64,000 nt of DNA, from NCBI GenBank assembly GCA_002943765.1, contig PQWQ01000035.1, positions 186,001 to 250,000 of the forward strand. Reading direction: 5' to 3'. Made by a program: the position numbers and the translations under genes. This DNA is from Psoroptes ovis. Its lineage: Eukaryota > Arthropoda > Arachnida > Sarcoptiformes > Psoroptidae. The number at the start of each line of letters is the position of its first letter. The first letter of the stretch is position 1. Below are positions 49,227 to 62,524 of the stretch, piece by piece. A model generated the notes under the pieces. It searched no databases and was not told the origin of the DNA. It saw nothing but the letters and a program-made list of their open reading frames with translations.

Positions 49227-49723
49227 ATTATTATGCAAAATGTCTGCAGCATCATACTGATAAAAAAAATGATCAAGAATTTTCAAAAAAAAAAAAAAAA
49301 AATTTTACCTTTTTTAAATGACCATCATTTTCAAAGGCAATCAATCAATGAATGAATCTCTTTCGTTTATCTATTTTTCTAAAATTTTTCGTAACGAAAC
49401 ATTAACTTTTCAAAATTATTTGAATTTAAATTTGTTTAATTTCAAACAAATAATAATAAAACGCATCATCGATTATTGTTTGTTTGTTCGAACATTTTTT
49501 CAATATTAAATTTTATTTAAAATAATCGCAAATATTTTACTCTTGGGATGTTTGTTTGTGTTGTGTTGAAATATATATTTATATTTTCACGGATGAATAA
49601 TACAATTTGTAATATCTGTGTGTGTCTGTGTGTGCATTATCCATAATCGATAATGATTTCTTGAAAAAGAATTTTCAATTTGCCAAATAGATAGAAAGAA
49701 AATAAAAGAATTGAATAAATAAA

Positions 49724-49806
49724 TATTAAGTTGTATGAAAAGTTCTTGCCGATTTTTCAATAATTTTCTACGATATAATCGGCAAGAACTTTTCGGACGA
49801 CCCAAT
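49724..49806 (-). mobile_element. Mariner-like palindromic MITE, copy 13 (centre type 1, inverted)
   Basis: TTAAGTTGTATGAAAAG pairs with CTTTTCGGACGACCCAA. The centre ATTTTCTACGATATAATCG is the reverse complement of the type 1 centre. Confidence 0.85.
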
Positions 49807-52269
49807 CCAATAAATAAATAAATGAATGTATAATGAAATTAGTTTAAAATATTTTAATTCAGTCAATTTGTGTATTTATTTATTCATGTTCCTTAATATG
49901 TGTGAAAGTGTGACAAATTATTTTTTTTGCAAAATTATTTGAAAATCTCTTTTTTCCACTTCCCTGTAATACATATAAAGCTTTTATAGCTTTTCAATGT
50001 TCAAAACTTTTATCAAGTTTTTTTTTGGTGTCCTGGTAAAGCAAGCTCCATTGTTCACCATGAGATAAACACAGATTCGTTGACTTAAACTGAATTCATT
50101 GAATTTTTCTTTATATTTTTCGATATAAATGTGTAGCATATAAAAAACATCGATCATATATGCAAAGTGTAATAAAAAGTATCGGAATTTCGGTCGGTGT
50201 AATACAAATACAAACAAATTGATATTAGTAAAATTGTTTGTTTGTCCAGTGTTAATTGAATTTAAATTTGACCTAAATTTATTTTTTTTCAATAATCAAT
50301 GGAAAATATTTTTAATTAAAAATTTTTGGACTCCCTTATCCTATCGAATTGAATCGATTTTTTTTGCTGCTGCAAAGTTTCATGTTACACTAAACAAAAT
50401 AATGCTGCTGATGTTGTTGATTAAAATTTTAATAATTAATCACCTACTACAAACAAATATTTGAGAACATCATTTATATAATATGGGCGTATATTGTTGC
50501 ACATTCGAAATGCAGGCTAAAATTAATATTTTCTCTCGCTATGTGTTTTCACATGCAACAAATAATCGTCGACCAAACCAATGAGAAATTTAACATACGT
50601 CCAAATCAAAAACAATGAAAATTCTCTGAAAAACACCCCGGTAACACATAATATTCTTCCCTGGTTAGTTAGTTAGTCCATTTATTTATTTATTTATATT
50701 TTTCTCTGGTTTATTACTTTCATTATTATTATTATGCTACGTGATTTAATTATATAATTTACAAATGATTATAAATGATGATCACAATGAGAAATAATAA
50801 TATACACAGCCATAATTTAATTATTTTTATTTTTTTCTGAATTTTTTTAATCTCATTTTTCTTTTAAATGAAGATTGAAATATTTTTCAATTACAATTGT
50901 TTTCTATGCTTATTTATACACATTGAATTGAATTTCATAGATTGACATATTCATTAATATTTCATTTCGATATTTGAATCGCATCTGATTAAGATCTAAA
51001 ATTCAATTGAATGGCTATTTTGTCGGATAATACATACAAAATGGTAATAAATAAAATTTAATGTTTTATTTTATTGTATTGTATTTGAATCAGACAAAAA
51101 AACTTTAAAATATGTATGTGAATGCTGCGTGTACGTTTTGAATAAACAAGATACAATCGCATAGATTGTACGATATTGGTGCGATAATCACTGAAAAAAA
51201 TATAAATAAATGTTGTGCCTTTATGATTATCTTCTGTTGTTTTCCAGTGTAAAGATTATGGCAAAAAAAAAAAAAAAAACAGAAAAGCATTAAGAATTCA
51301 GTTAAGAATAACAAATGAAATGAATACAACAAACATCGTTTACGGCGACGACGCCATCGATATAAATTCAATCATATAACCGCCGTTGACTTGTTGTTGT
51401 CGTCTTCATCTGATTTGTTGTATTTGTGTTATTATTTTAGTTTTGTTCGTAAAAGTGTGTATTGCGTTCATTCATTCATTCATTCATCATGATCATCGTT
51501 CATCATCACATGAACATCATCAATTGATGATGTTTACACCAAATGTATTTGTATTTGTATGTGTGTCTATCGAATATTCGATATATTTTTCAAATGTTTA
51601 AAAACGCAGACTTTAATTCTTTCAAATATATGATTTTACTTTCAAATTTTACCATTTTTCTTCGTTTTTTAAGTGTGTTACCATGATTTTCAGCACTGAA
51701 TCATGATGTTCAAAGCCAACTTTTTTCCTTCTCTCACTGAATTTGAATTCTCTCATTGATTTTGAATTTAATACATAAGATGTGATTCGTCATTAATGTT
51801 AATTCATCATTCGAAAATTTTTAAATTAAAATTTTTTTTAATCAAAAATTTTGTTTGATTGAAAAAATGTTTGAAAAGTTGGTGAAAAAAAATATAAAAT
51901 ATAAATACTAACTACACACCGAACTAGTAGAAAATTCTCCCATTTTTTCTTTTTGGCAAAATTTCATATTGAAAATCATTTATACTTTTAAAATGCACAT
52001 TATACACATTAACATTGAAAGATGTTTTCAAAAAAAGCAATGAAAACGAAAATTTGCTGACTATTTTGAATTAATATTAATAAATGAATAGTGAATTTTC
52101 AAGTTTGTTAATTTTTTTTGCTTTTCAAATTGTCAATTTAAATCATATTTTGAATTCATTTACCCAAATATTTTTTGATTGAAAATTGTGATTTTTTTTT
52201 GACTTGGTTTTCAACAACGCTGCTCAATCGATTTTGTTTTAGAATTATTTCGAAAATTTCAAAAATACA

Positions 52270-55200
52270 ATGATCAATTTTATAAATGATAACAAGTGTC
52301 CAATAATAGATTGGTCAAAATTGTTATCATTATTTATAATGAAGCCGATCAATAATTTGAATAATAATTATAAACAAATCACATGTTCATGGTCATCAAT
52401 GCCAATATTAAACAATAAATATCAATCATCATCATCATCTTTATCATCAACATCAACAACATTAATATCGCTGTTAATGTCGATTACGAATCGATTAATA
52501 TATTATTTAATAATGTCAATAATATTATATATTTTAATGATGATCATGTTCATGTTGCCAGTAATCAATGGTTTAATAATGTTAGCCAATTGTGAACCAC
52601 AAATATGGAATCATAATCAACAACAACATTCAAATAGTAACAGTTATTATAGTAATAATTTAGCTACCATCAATACTAATCCATCACATTCATCATTAAA
52701 TTTAATTAATATTAATAATAGCCTTACATCATTACCAGTAATCAATAATTATTCGATGAATCAAAATACTTTTATTGATTATTTATCATGTGCTAAACAC
52801 GAACTTGAAACATTATCATTGATTTATAGTAATAATAATCATAATAATAATTACATTGAACCTAATCATGAACCGCATGGTTTTCGTTTGAAAATTCAAT
52901 CTAATCCGGATAAATATGTACCGAATGAAATGTATACAAGTAAGTAATTCTTTTTTTTTATTCAAATAAAAAATCAAATATACAGGTTTAAATATGATGG
53001 CATGGCAATTTAGGATTGGAAAACCAACAAAATTGATAATTTTAATTTTCGGAAAAAAATTAACGCTTCAATTATTCGATTCGATATAATTGTTGTAATA
53101 ATACTGGTATAAAATGATCGTTTCATTTTGTATTTTGCCATAATCTATACCACTGTGCCATTATTGAAATGATTTTCAATTGGATGAAATTGCTTGAAAA
53201 TAATAAAATAATGATTGTAAAAAATCAAAAATTAATACTTAAACAATAGGGATTTATTCATTCATTGCCATTCATTTAATGTTCATGTTTAAGTTTAAAA
53301 TTTTCAAAAAAAAAAAAAAAAATTAAATAAAAAGATCGATAAAATCAATTTAATTATTTTATTATTTAAAATATCGATAACATAATATTCTATCTGCACT
53401 GCTGCTGTTGCTTCTGTGTACCAAAAATTGAAAGTCAAAGAAATGAATCTTGAATCTTTAAGAAATTCATATTTTTTTCTAACTAAAATTATTGATTTTA
53501 TCCAAAAAATTAAATTATTTTTTTCGAGCCATAAACAATTATTATTTAAACGTGTAATGATGGCTGTTGTTCGAATCAATTTTTTTTGTTTGCACATCAT
53601 TGATTTTTGAATTTTGAAAAATAATGATAATCATTTCAAATGATTAATTGCGCTATAATAATAATAATAATAATGGTTTTCTTACATATTTGGTTGTTCG
53701 AAAAGTTCTTGCCGATTTTCCAATCATTTTCTGCGATGAAACCGGCAAATACTTTCCGGACAGCCTAATATTTTCTCAATTTTTTTTCCCATTAAATATA
53801 AGCTTTTCTTTAAAGTCACAACTAATAATAATAATACATTTGGAATCAAATTCAATGTCATTTCATTTAATCTAATTGTATCAATACTTTGGTGATTCAA
53901 AAAAATCATATTGATCTAATTTTCATACGAAAAAAACAATAGTCACTACAAATATGTAATATGCTTATATAGGACAAATGCTGAAAAACTTGATGTTTTT
54001 ACAAAAATTAAATTGGCTGGAAAAAAATATGCATGCATTTTTATCTGATTATTTTGATAATTATTTGGATTAAAAATAATTATCTATCATCGTAGATTGC
54101 AGAAAATTCAATACTCTTGAGAATTAAAATTTCATTAAAAAAAAGTTTAAAATTTGTTATATATTAATACTTATTGTATTCACTATTTGAATTTTTAACT
54201 TGAGATCACTGATTTTTTTTCAAGTTTTGTTCACATTTTGAATAAATTGAATTTGATGCTTCTCAGCAAAATTATATGACATATGATACCTTTGTGTGCG
54301 TTTCATTTGGGAAATTTTCTATAATAAATGAAATTTATTCTATTAATTATCATTCAAACTATTCTCGACTATTTTAGTCACTCCAATCCTATTCTAGAAG
54401 AAATGACTTATCGTTCAATACTTATTGTTCTTTACAAACAAATTGTTTGTTTTTTTTGTTCTGTATCAATCAATGAGCATCACATCAATTATAAGACTGT
54501 ATGGTTGTTCAAAACACACAATTTTCCTCAATTTATTTGAGGTAGAATACATCATTTACAATAGTTGGCTTGTTAGTCTGCCCAGTAGAATTAATATTAT
54601 TTTCATAATGACCATTATTGGCCGTCTTGTGTTAGTTTTAAACAAACTGAGTTTATCAGAAAAACAAAAACATTTGATGACAATCATTGTACAAAACATG
54701 GAAAGTGATCATTACTGACAAAATATATTGAAGACATTTGTAATAATTATTCATACAAATTCAATAATTTACATTATTGAATTGTTGTCTTTTTTTTTCG
54801 TTTTAGCTTCTGAATGATTACAAATTTATTTTTTCTTGTAATATTGGCTATAATATCATCATTCATTAGTCGAATATTGAGGTAACATATCGTTATGATT
54901 GGAAAATATAGAAAAACTCCAATCTAAGACACAATCATTTTTTGGTAAATCGAAAATGATCTATCATTAAATTTCAATCACAATTTCTTATTAAATGATA
55001 ATAATAAGCAAGCAAGCAAATGCATCCAAATTTTTTTTCTATCTACGATTAAGTTATGCATGACGGTGATGGTGTTGTCTACGTTTCAGTGTCATTCATG
55101 TATATTTGAATTATTATTATGAATTATCATAATCGATATCTATATTAATTTATTAAATTGCCCGTAAAGTTTTTGCTGGTTATATCGTAGAAATTCATTA

Positions 55201-58200
55201 GAAAATTGGCAAGAACTTTTCGGACAACCTAATATTATAAATTCATAATAATAAATATTTTTCGAAGATAATTACCATTTTTTTCCTTATTCACTATTAA
55301 TGAATTTGAATTGAATAATTCTATTTCCTCGAACATTTTATCTCTGTCTCTCTCTCTTTTTGCTTGTTTCCTATCTATTCATCATCATCGATGATGGTGA
55401 TTATATGTTGTGTAGTAATATGTATGTATATTCAAATTTTTGATGATTAATAAAGAAAATTTTCGATTGACAAAAGATGATTCTGATTCTTTCTCTTTTT
55501 CTTGGCTGGAAGTTGACATCGACAAAAATTTGCCATTTTTATTCGTGCATATATTTATAATTATTCAATACGTATTGGATAGATAGATAGATAGATATTC
55601 GCATACTACAATCGAAGATAATTATGATGATAATAATAATAATAATTTAAAAATAATAACCAAAATAATGAAATGAAGAAGAAATTTGTGGTTTATCTTT
55701 GTGGAAAAAAAAATGAATGAATGTGTTCATATAATAATAATACAATAGAATTAAATCATAACTACCATCATTTTATTAATAAAATGAAATTTTCTTTTTC
55801 CTTAAATTCAATTCAATTTTTTTTTCTATGAATAATTGAGATAAGAATTCTTTTATTTTTTCTTCGCTTTTCTTTGGTCGATTTTAGTATGAATTATTTT
55901 TGGAAAATTATCTTTTTCACATTGTTTCGATTCTTTTTTTTGGAAAATTTTGAAAAATTTGAAATCAAACATTTAGTTGAAACTTTGATAAATTTTTTCA
56001 CTAATTTTTTGAAAATTTTTTGACCTAAATTATTTTTGGATCAAATAATCAAATTCAATAATCAATGACAATACCTTTTAATTTTTGATTATCAAACATC
56101 ATATCCATGCCTTGGAAAATTGATTTGATTGGGCCAAAAAAAACTTTTTAATTTACAAAATTAAACTTTATTTGTATTTCATTTGTCCTTACAGTCGTAT
56201 TACAAGGTGATCAACATCGGCCATCAAAATATTCTGGTCCAGGCGGTTCAATGTTTTATGGTCAATCAGTATCCTCTTCATCATCATCATCATCGTTTGG
56301 AGAGAAATTTACTGAATTTCTTTTATATGTTGTTCCTAAAGATATTCAATCATCTCCATTATCATCATCATCATCATCACCAACAACACAGCGAACATCC
56401 ACGATTGATGTTGGTAGTTTTCAGGTAATTACTACATTACTACATGAATACATGATAATCACATATATGGGAAGCGTTTTTCTTAAAAATTATTATTGAA
56501 ACAATTGTGATAAATTGTTATTATTATCATTTGTTTTCATAATCTTCAAAGTTTAACGATGCATACACACTTAATAAAAGATTATGCTATGATTATATCT
56601 AAAGCTTGTTGAGATTACTATAAGATTATTTATCTTATTGAATCAAGACAAAATCTGAAGTAACATTTAAACAAAATAATTGAATAAAAGAAATTGTCTG
56701 TGATTATAGTGATTAAATTGAGTTCATTTAATAATTAATTATAAAATAAAAGCAATACTAAAAGAGTTATTATTACTGCCACTTTTTTCCATTGTAATTC
56801 TCCCCTTTTTTGCCTATCTAAAAAGCCTCAAGTGTATACAGATTCACTGGTGAAATTGTCGAAAAATTGTCCAAATGCTATCACACATACATCGGCAGTG
56901 CCAAAAAATGAAATCAGTGTTATGTGGATTGCACCACAACAAGGTTCTGGATGCATTATATTCAAGTAATAAATGAATTTTCTTTCATTTCATTCGACTT
57001 GAATTATTATTAATTGTTTATTTATAAATGATAATAATCATAATGTAGAGCAATCGTTGTTGAAAGCAGAGACAGATGGTTTGATGAAAATAGTGGCGGT
57101 CTAACCAAAGTATTATGCGAAGAGGAAGCTGATACAATAGCTGATGCTGAATCGGAAATAATCGATGAATGTTGTGCATGTGATGAAGCTAAATATGAGG
57201 TTACATTTGAAGGATATTGGTCTAAATATACTCATCCAAAAGATTTTCCAGCGAATGCCTGGCAAACACATTTTTCAGACATTATTGGCGCTAGTCATTC
57301 TTCTGATTTTCGAATTTGGGAATATGGTGGTTACGCAAGTGAAGGCGTCAAACAGGTAGCTGAAAGTGGAATAACTAAAAAACTTGAATCGGAATTGAAA
57401 GCAGAATCAAGTAAAATACGTACAATAATAAAAGCACGCGGTTTATGGTATCCCAATTTGAATGGAAAAACATTTGCCGTGTTTCGTGTGGATAATCGTC
57501 ATCATTTAATGTCATTACTTTCCATGTTAGGACCAAGTCCTGATTGGTTTATAGGCGTTAGTGCTTTAGAGCTATGTCTGAAAAATTGTTCATGGGTCGC
57601 TGACAAAAGTATTAATTTATATTTATGGGATGCTGGTACCGATTCAGGTGTAACTTATTTATCACGTGATCTGCCAACAATACCACAAGAAAGAATACGT
57701 CGTATAACATCAACATCACCGAATCTACCTGATTCACCATTTTATGATCCTAGCGGTGCACCAATGAAACCATTCGCAAGATTGACCATTTCGAGACAAA
57801 GAATTTATGAAAAAGTTTGTGGCGATGACGATAATCGTTTTAGTATATCCGATTTCGATGATGATGATAATCGATGTATGTATCATTTATATAATTTTTT
57901 ATTATTTAATTATCTTAAGATCCAATCATTTTTTTTATTCGATCATATTCTTTTAATTTTTTCCTTATGTTTTCAAATTTTGAATTATTGAGGCATTTGA
58001 TTAGGAATTTTATTGAATTTGACTTGAATAACATTTGTAACCACTCTAATAGGCTCACTTTTGATGAACCGTATCAATTTTCTCTTCTTTTTTATTTTCG
58101 AATAGCATCAGATTGTGCCGTAACCGAATGGACTGTATTCGGACCTTGTTCAGTATCATGTGGTCATGGCATTCGTAAACGTACAAGAAATTATATGAAT

Positions 58201-60085
58201 GAAAAAAAAGCTAAAGATGTTGGATGCAGCATGAAACTAATCGAAACCGAAGAGTGTGGCGGAAAATGTGTAAACAATGTAAGTTGTGAGACAACACTAT
58301 GGTCAGAATGGTCAAACTGTAATGTGACATGTGGACGAGGTTATAGAAAAAGAAATCGCAAATTTTTACATCGTTTAGCTAAAAATTTATGCCAAAATAT
58401 TGAGCTAGAACAACGTGAATCTTGTATGGGCGCATCATTAAATTGTAATCAACATCAATCTCCATCATCTTACAATAATAATAATAATAATGATCAAGAA
58501 ATAATTGAACCACATTGTTCGGTAACTAATTGGTCAGAATGGACACCGTGTTCAGTTGAATGTGGTAAAGGTGTAAAATATCGTAATCGTTTATACATAA
58601 ATGCATATAAATCTAAAAATGTTTGTAATGTCAAATTAATACAAGTAATCGAATGTTTCAACAAAGCATGCATCACACAAAATAATGATGCACAACGTAA
58701 GTGCACAAACGAATTGCTTTCTCATTCATCATTTTGATTGCTATATTTCCTTATTCATCACTGTCTTATTCAATTTTTTGAATTACTGACATATTTTTGA
58801 CAAATTGACGAATCTATTTTTGGTCTTTTTTGTGGCTCCATTTATAGATGTTTGTTCATTACCGAAAGAAGTTGGACCATGTCGTGGATATTTTCCACGT
58901 TATTATTATGATACAAATAAAGGTGCCTGTCTACAATTCATATATCGTGGTTGTCGTGGAAATCATAATAATTTTGAACGCTTACAAGATTGTAAAGATA
59001 AATGTGAAAATCAATTTAAAGGTATTATTTTCTACATTTTGACATTCTTTCCGAATTGACAATTAATAATTCAAAATCAAATAGGATTAATCGATGAAAA
59101 TATTCGTTCAAATACAAGTCAATTGTATAATAATAATAATAATCATTATTATAATAACCATTCAATGACATCACCATTGATTGGTGATGATCAAAATTTA
59201 GTGATCGATTGTGTTGTAAGTATTATTTGTTTATAACATTTCAAAAAATGACTAAACACTTTCAAATTTTGATTGCATTTAAATGTCCATTTCCTAATTG
59301 AAATTTTTGACAGGTTACAGCATGGTCTGAATGGAGCCAATGCACAAAGCCATGTGGCAAAGCTAGAAAAGAACGTAGGCGTGAAATAAAACTGAATCCA
59401 CAAAATGGTGGACGGAAATGTCCGAAATTAGTGCAAAGAAGAAAATGTAAAGAAAATCCACCTTGTGGTAAGATTTGAAATTGAGAAGTTTATTGAAATA
59501 TTTTATTTATGATTGCTTTTGATGTGGCTCTATTTGCCTTATTTCAAAAATTAAAAAAATCCTTATTCCAAATGCTTTTCTCTCAAAAAAAAGCTTCTGA
59601 TAATCGAAATGATCATCAACATCAGAGGTCCAGTGGCCATCATAGTCATACTCATCATCATCATAATTATCAACAAAATCATCATAATCAGCAACAACAA
59701 CAACATTCATCTTATGGTTATCAGACATCATCATTGCAACAGCAACAAATGCAGCCCTGAATGCCAACATTATAAATAAATTTTCAATTTCATAGCTTCA
59801 TTTGGTGCAAATAGCCAATCAAAAAAATATTTCCATATCCTTATATAATTGAAATTATTATTATTATTATTCATTCATTTATTCGATTTATATTCATCGG
59901 TCAATTAATCAGAATGTATTATGGACGCATGGAGCGAGTGGAGTGAATGTAAAGCACATTGTGATACCGGTAATGGTCTAAAGTATCGTTATCGGAACAT
60001 AATCCAAAAACCAGATCCAGGAAGACCAACATGTGGTGCCACTGTTGAACAACAATATTGTGTTGATTATATACCTTGTAATTAA
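52270..60085 (+). CDS. F-spondin (spondin-1) with a Kunitz domain
   Basis: Nine exons: 52270-52939, 56195-56424, 56826-56965, 57049-57875, 58106-58696, 58848-59021, 59085-59215, 59314-59467 and 59913-60085, total 3090 nt, 1029 aa, all phases consistent. It is a secreted matrix/axon-guidance glycoprotein. A hydrophobic signal (about residues 75-105, before ANCEPQIW) suggests translation may start at an internal ATG. Domains in order: reeler-like (HGFRLKI...PDKYVPNEMYTIVLQG), spondin N domain (AITHTSAVPKNEISVMWIAP to the metal-site region around DWFIGV and LYLWDAGTDSG), three TSP1 repeats (TEWTVFGPCSVSCG; TLWSEWSNCNVTCG; TNWSEWTPCSVECG), a Kunitz domain with all six Cys (CSLPKEVGPCRGYFPRYYYD...CEN, Arg at the P1 position), an Asn-rich linker, and two more TSP1 repeats (TAWSEWSQC; DAWSEWSEC). 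An alternative last exon at 59594-59760 is possible. Confidence 0.93.
53688..53770 (-). mobile_element. Mariner-like palindromic MITE, copy 14 (centre type 1, inverted)
   Basis: TTTGGTTGTTCGAAAAG pairs with CTTTCCGGACAGCCTAA. The centre ATTTTCTGCGATGAAACC is a diverged inverted type 1 centre. It lies in F-spondin intron 1. Confidence 0.83.
55151..55233 (+). mobile_element. Mariner-like palindromic MITE, copy 15 (centre type 1)
   Basis: TTAAATTGCCCGTAAAG pairs with CTTTTCGGACAACCTAA. The centre TATATCGTAGAAATTCATTAG is type 1. It lies in F-spondin intron 1. Confidence 0.84.
59594..59760 (+). other. Candidate alternative last exon of F-spondin (His/Gln-rich tail)
   Basis: A CAAAAAAAAG acceptor ends at 59593 and the following frame is in phase with exon 8 (59314-59467). 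It would add 55 residues rich in His, Asn, Gln and Ser, ending at TGA 59758-59760, with AATAAA at 59775-59780. Using it would replace the fifth TSP1 repeat. The polypyrimidine tract is poor, so use is uncertain. Confidence 0.4.
59775..59780 (+). terminator. Possible polyadenylation signal after the alternative F-spondin tail
   Basis: AATAAA lies 15 bp after the TGA of the His/Gln-rich frame and 133 bp before the TSP1-coding last exon. Confidence 0.3.
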
Positions 60086-61882
60086 TTACAACATTTCCAT
60101 AAATATTAATTGTCGATTAATAATGGATTAAATAATGATTATCACTATACCAATATTATCATCATTCCTTGCCGTCAATAAAATTATCATTTTCATTATC
60201 AAATATTGGCTATGATCATTTGAAGAATGATGCGAATACTACGAGGAAGAACAAATGAAGAATTCTGTTGAGAATTCATTTATTATTATTATTATTATTT
60301 GAATTGAATTGAATCGCTATGAAATCAAATGAAATGAACGAAAAATAAATCAGACTAAGCAACTCACACTGAACAAACTAAACTGAAGTAATGATCATCA
60401 ATCATTATAAATTGATGTGTTTCACATATGGATTTATTTATATATTTATACTTCATTGAACTTAATTATCTTTGAAGATATATTGTACATACATACATAC
60501 ATACACATCTAACCAATGATAATATATGAAACACCATTTCGACAATGATTCATATTAAATATTTTGGACGTGTACTTGAACCAGTTATATGGATCATCAT
60601 CATCATCAAAATATTTCTATGAAAATCAATGGTTTTCAAATGATGATAAACTTACACCATAGGGGGTTCATTATTTTCATGGAACACCCAGCAAATTATC
60701 ATTAACAAATTCGAGGCTGTGTGTCTGGCTCTAAGAAAAATAGGGTAAAATGTACAACACACCCCCTTTAGTTTTATTAGTTGAACAAAAAAATTGATTC
60801 AATTCAAGCACAAACACAATTTAATTAATCATATTATGAATCATTTTCAATCAAAATGAAATAATTCATGTATTATTATTTATTTATTTATTTGACTGCT
60901 GTTAATAATAATCATTATGATGGTTTGAATCGGATTTGGCCCTCTGACACATTTTCATTTTGATTCATGATTCACAATTTCGATTTGTGTGTGTGTGATC
61001 TGATTTGATTTTTTTTGACGTGAACATTGAAATTAATGAACTAATATGAATGGTGGTGGTACAACATGATGAGTATATGATTATTATTTTAAAATTTTCA
61101 ATTTAATTTATTTTTCACATTTACATTTCACATTTTCAGTCATGAGTCATTTCACTGAACAATTTTAAACATTGAAAAATGAAATATTAATTAAAAATAA
61201 TTGTTTAATTGTTTTTTTTTGTTTCTGATTGATGTAAATACAATTTTTAAAAAAATATTTAATTGTCCGAAAAGTTTTTGCCGATTATATCGTAGAAAAT
61301 AATCAAAAAAATTGGCAAGAACTTTTCGGACAAAAAAATAGAAATAAACATATTTCTCTTTGAATCATTATTATTTATTTATTAATAATAACAATTAAAA
61401 TATCCCATTAATAAATTTGACATTACAACAATAATCATAAACGTAATCAATTAAACCCGAAAACTCTTCCAAAACACAAACAAATAAAAAATTTTGTTTA
61501 TTAATTTTTTTTGATTGATTATTGATTGATTATCAATGATAGAATGTTGCTTATCAATCATTATAATTTGATAAAATTTGATAATTGTTTTCAATTGAAG
61601 AAAAATAAAAATTCATATAAAAAAATATATTAACATGTAAATTTCAATTATAAAAAATCTTTTCCTTATTTCTGGCGGCCCAAAAGGATTGAAATATTAA
61701 ATGAATTCATCATTGAAATGAATATTTGAATGAACATTTTTTGAACTTTCAAGTAATTTTCCTTTTGATTTTGTAGACTAAAAAAGATGTGTTTCAGATG
61801 ATTGATGATATTTATTGTAAAATGAAAATTATGACAAAATGAAAATATTAAATTGAGAAAATCGATTGAATATATTGAATGG
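60086..61882. other. Convergent intergenic region between F-spondin and the EF-hand gene
   Basis: No coding signal. Contains F-spondin 3' UTR sequence with ATTATT runs, an ACAT microsatellite (60487-60506), GT-rich runs near 60984 and one MITE (61256-61335). Confidence 0.65.
61256..61335 (+). mobile_element. Mariner-like palindromic MITE, copy 16 (centre type 1, right end decayed)
   Basis: TTTAATTGTCCGAAAAG pairs with CTTTTCGGACAA, but the final CCTAA has become AAAAA. The centre TATATCGTAGAAAATAATC is type 1. Confidence 0.84.
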
Positions 61883-62524
61883 TTAAAGTAATGTTTTAAT
61901 AAATTCTTCATAATTAATACGACCATCTTTATCATGATCGGTCGTTTTTAATAAGTCATCCAAATCTTTTTCACTGATCAATTCATTCATCATTAACATT
62001 GCCGATTTTAATTCATCACGTGTTATGAAACCATTTTTATCTTTATCAAATACTAAAAATGCAGCCTTCAAATCAGCTTCGACATCATCATCTTTTGGTG
62101 TTTTAAATCGTGAAAACCAATGTAAAAAATCTTTTTCATTTATTAATTGATCACCTTTTGATTGTAATTAAAATGAATAGAATCAATTAATTTATCAGTT
62201 TTTCCCATCACAATATAAAACAATTCAACATACCACTTTTACATGCTTCTTTGAATATTTTTTGCAACAAATGTTCGGATATTTGTACACCAATACTTGT
62301 CATCATATTTTTCATTTCATCCGTATTCAATTTACCATCATGATTTGTGTCGAACATTTGGAATGCACACTTCAATTGCCATTCATCAATTTTTTTATAT
62401 TTACATTTATTTATTTGTTGTTGAATGTTTGATGATTTTGATTTTGACTAAAACAAATTAATCAATTTTTATGTTAATTCAAATCATCTGAAAAAAAACT
62501 CGTACAAACCATTGCTTTCTTCAT
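61883..62524 (-). CDS. EF-hand calcium-binding protein (calmodulin/troponin C-like)
   Basis: Three exons: 62524-62510, 62447-62234 and 62154-61883, 501 nt, 166 aa. The first exon encodes only five residues (MKKAM). Three canonical EF-hand loops are visible: DTNHDGKLNTDE, DKDKNGFITRDE and DHDKDGRINYEE. The second loop position is degenerate (ACKSGDQLINEKDF) and is probably unable to bind calcium. The spacing of two EF pairs matches calmodulin and troponin C, but the basic Ser-rich N-terminus (SKSKSSNIQQQINKCKYKK) and sequence divergence argue against calmodulin itself. A divergent troponin C or a calmodulin-like protein is possible. No membrane segment or myristoylation motif is seen. Confidence 0.88.

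Larger units (their letters stand above)
45516..52269. other. Long intergenic region between CDC37 and F-spondin
   Basis: 6.75 kb with no convincing gene. A likely CDC37 polyadenylation signal AATAAA is at 45521. Repeats present: MITEs at 45860, 49145 and 49724; a family 2 repeat at 46550-46713; a perfect hairpin at 47808-47844; a TTA run near 48980-49011; and a degenerate AAACATT-rich stretch at about 48167-48440. Open frames are short and featureless. Confidence 0.65.
52940..56194 (+). other. Intron 1 of F-spondin
   Basis: The longest intron in the window (3255 bp), from GTAAGTAA to TCCTTACAG. It contains two MITE copies (53688 and 55151), a GATA run (55577-55594) and AT-rich DNA. Plus-strand frames at 54328-54718 show no similarity I can recognise. 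Confidence 0.85.

Noticed and set aside
54328..54718. Two overlapping plus-strand frames in F-spondin intron 1
   Set aside because: Hydrophobic, low-complexity translations without recognisable motifs; no splice support joins them to F-spondin.
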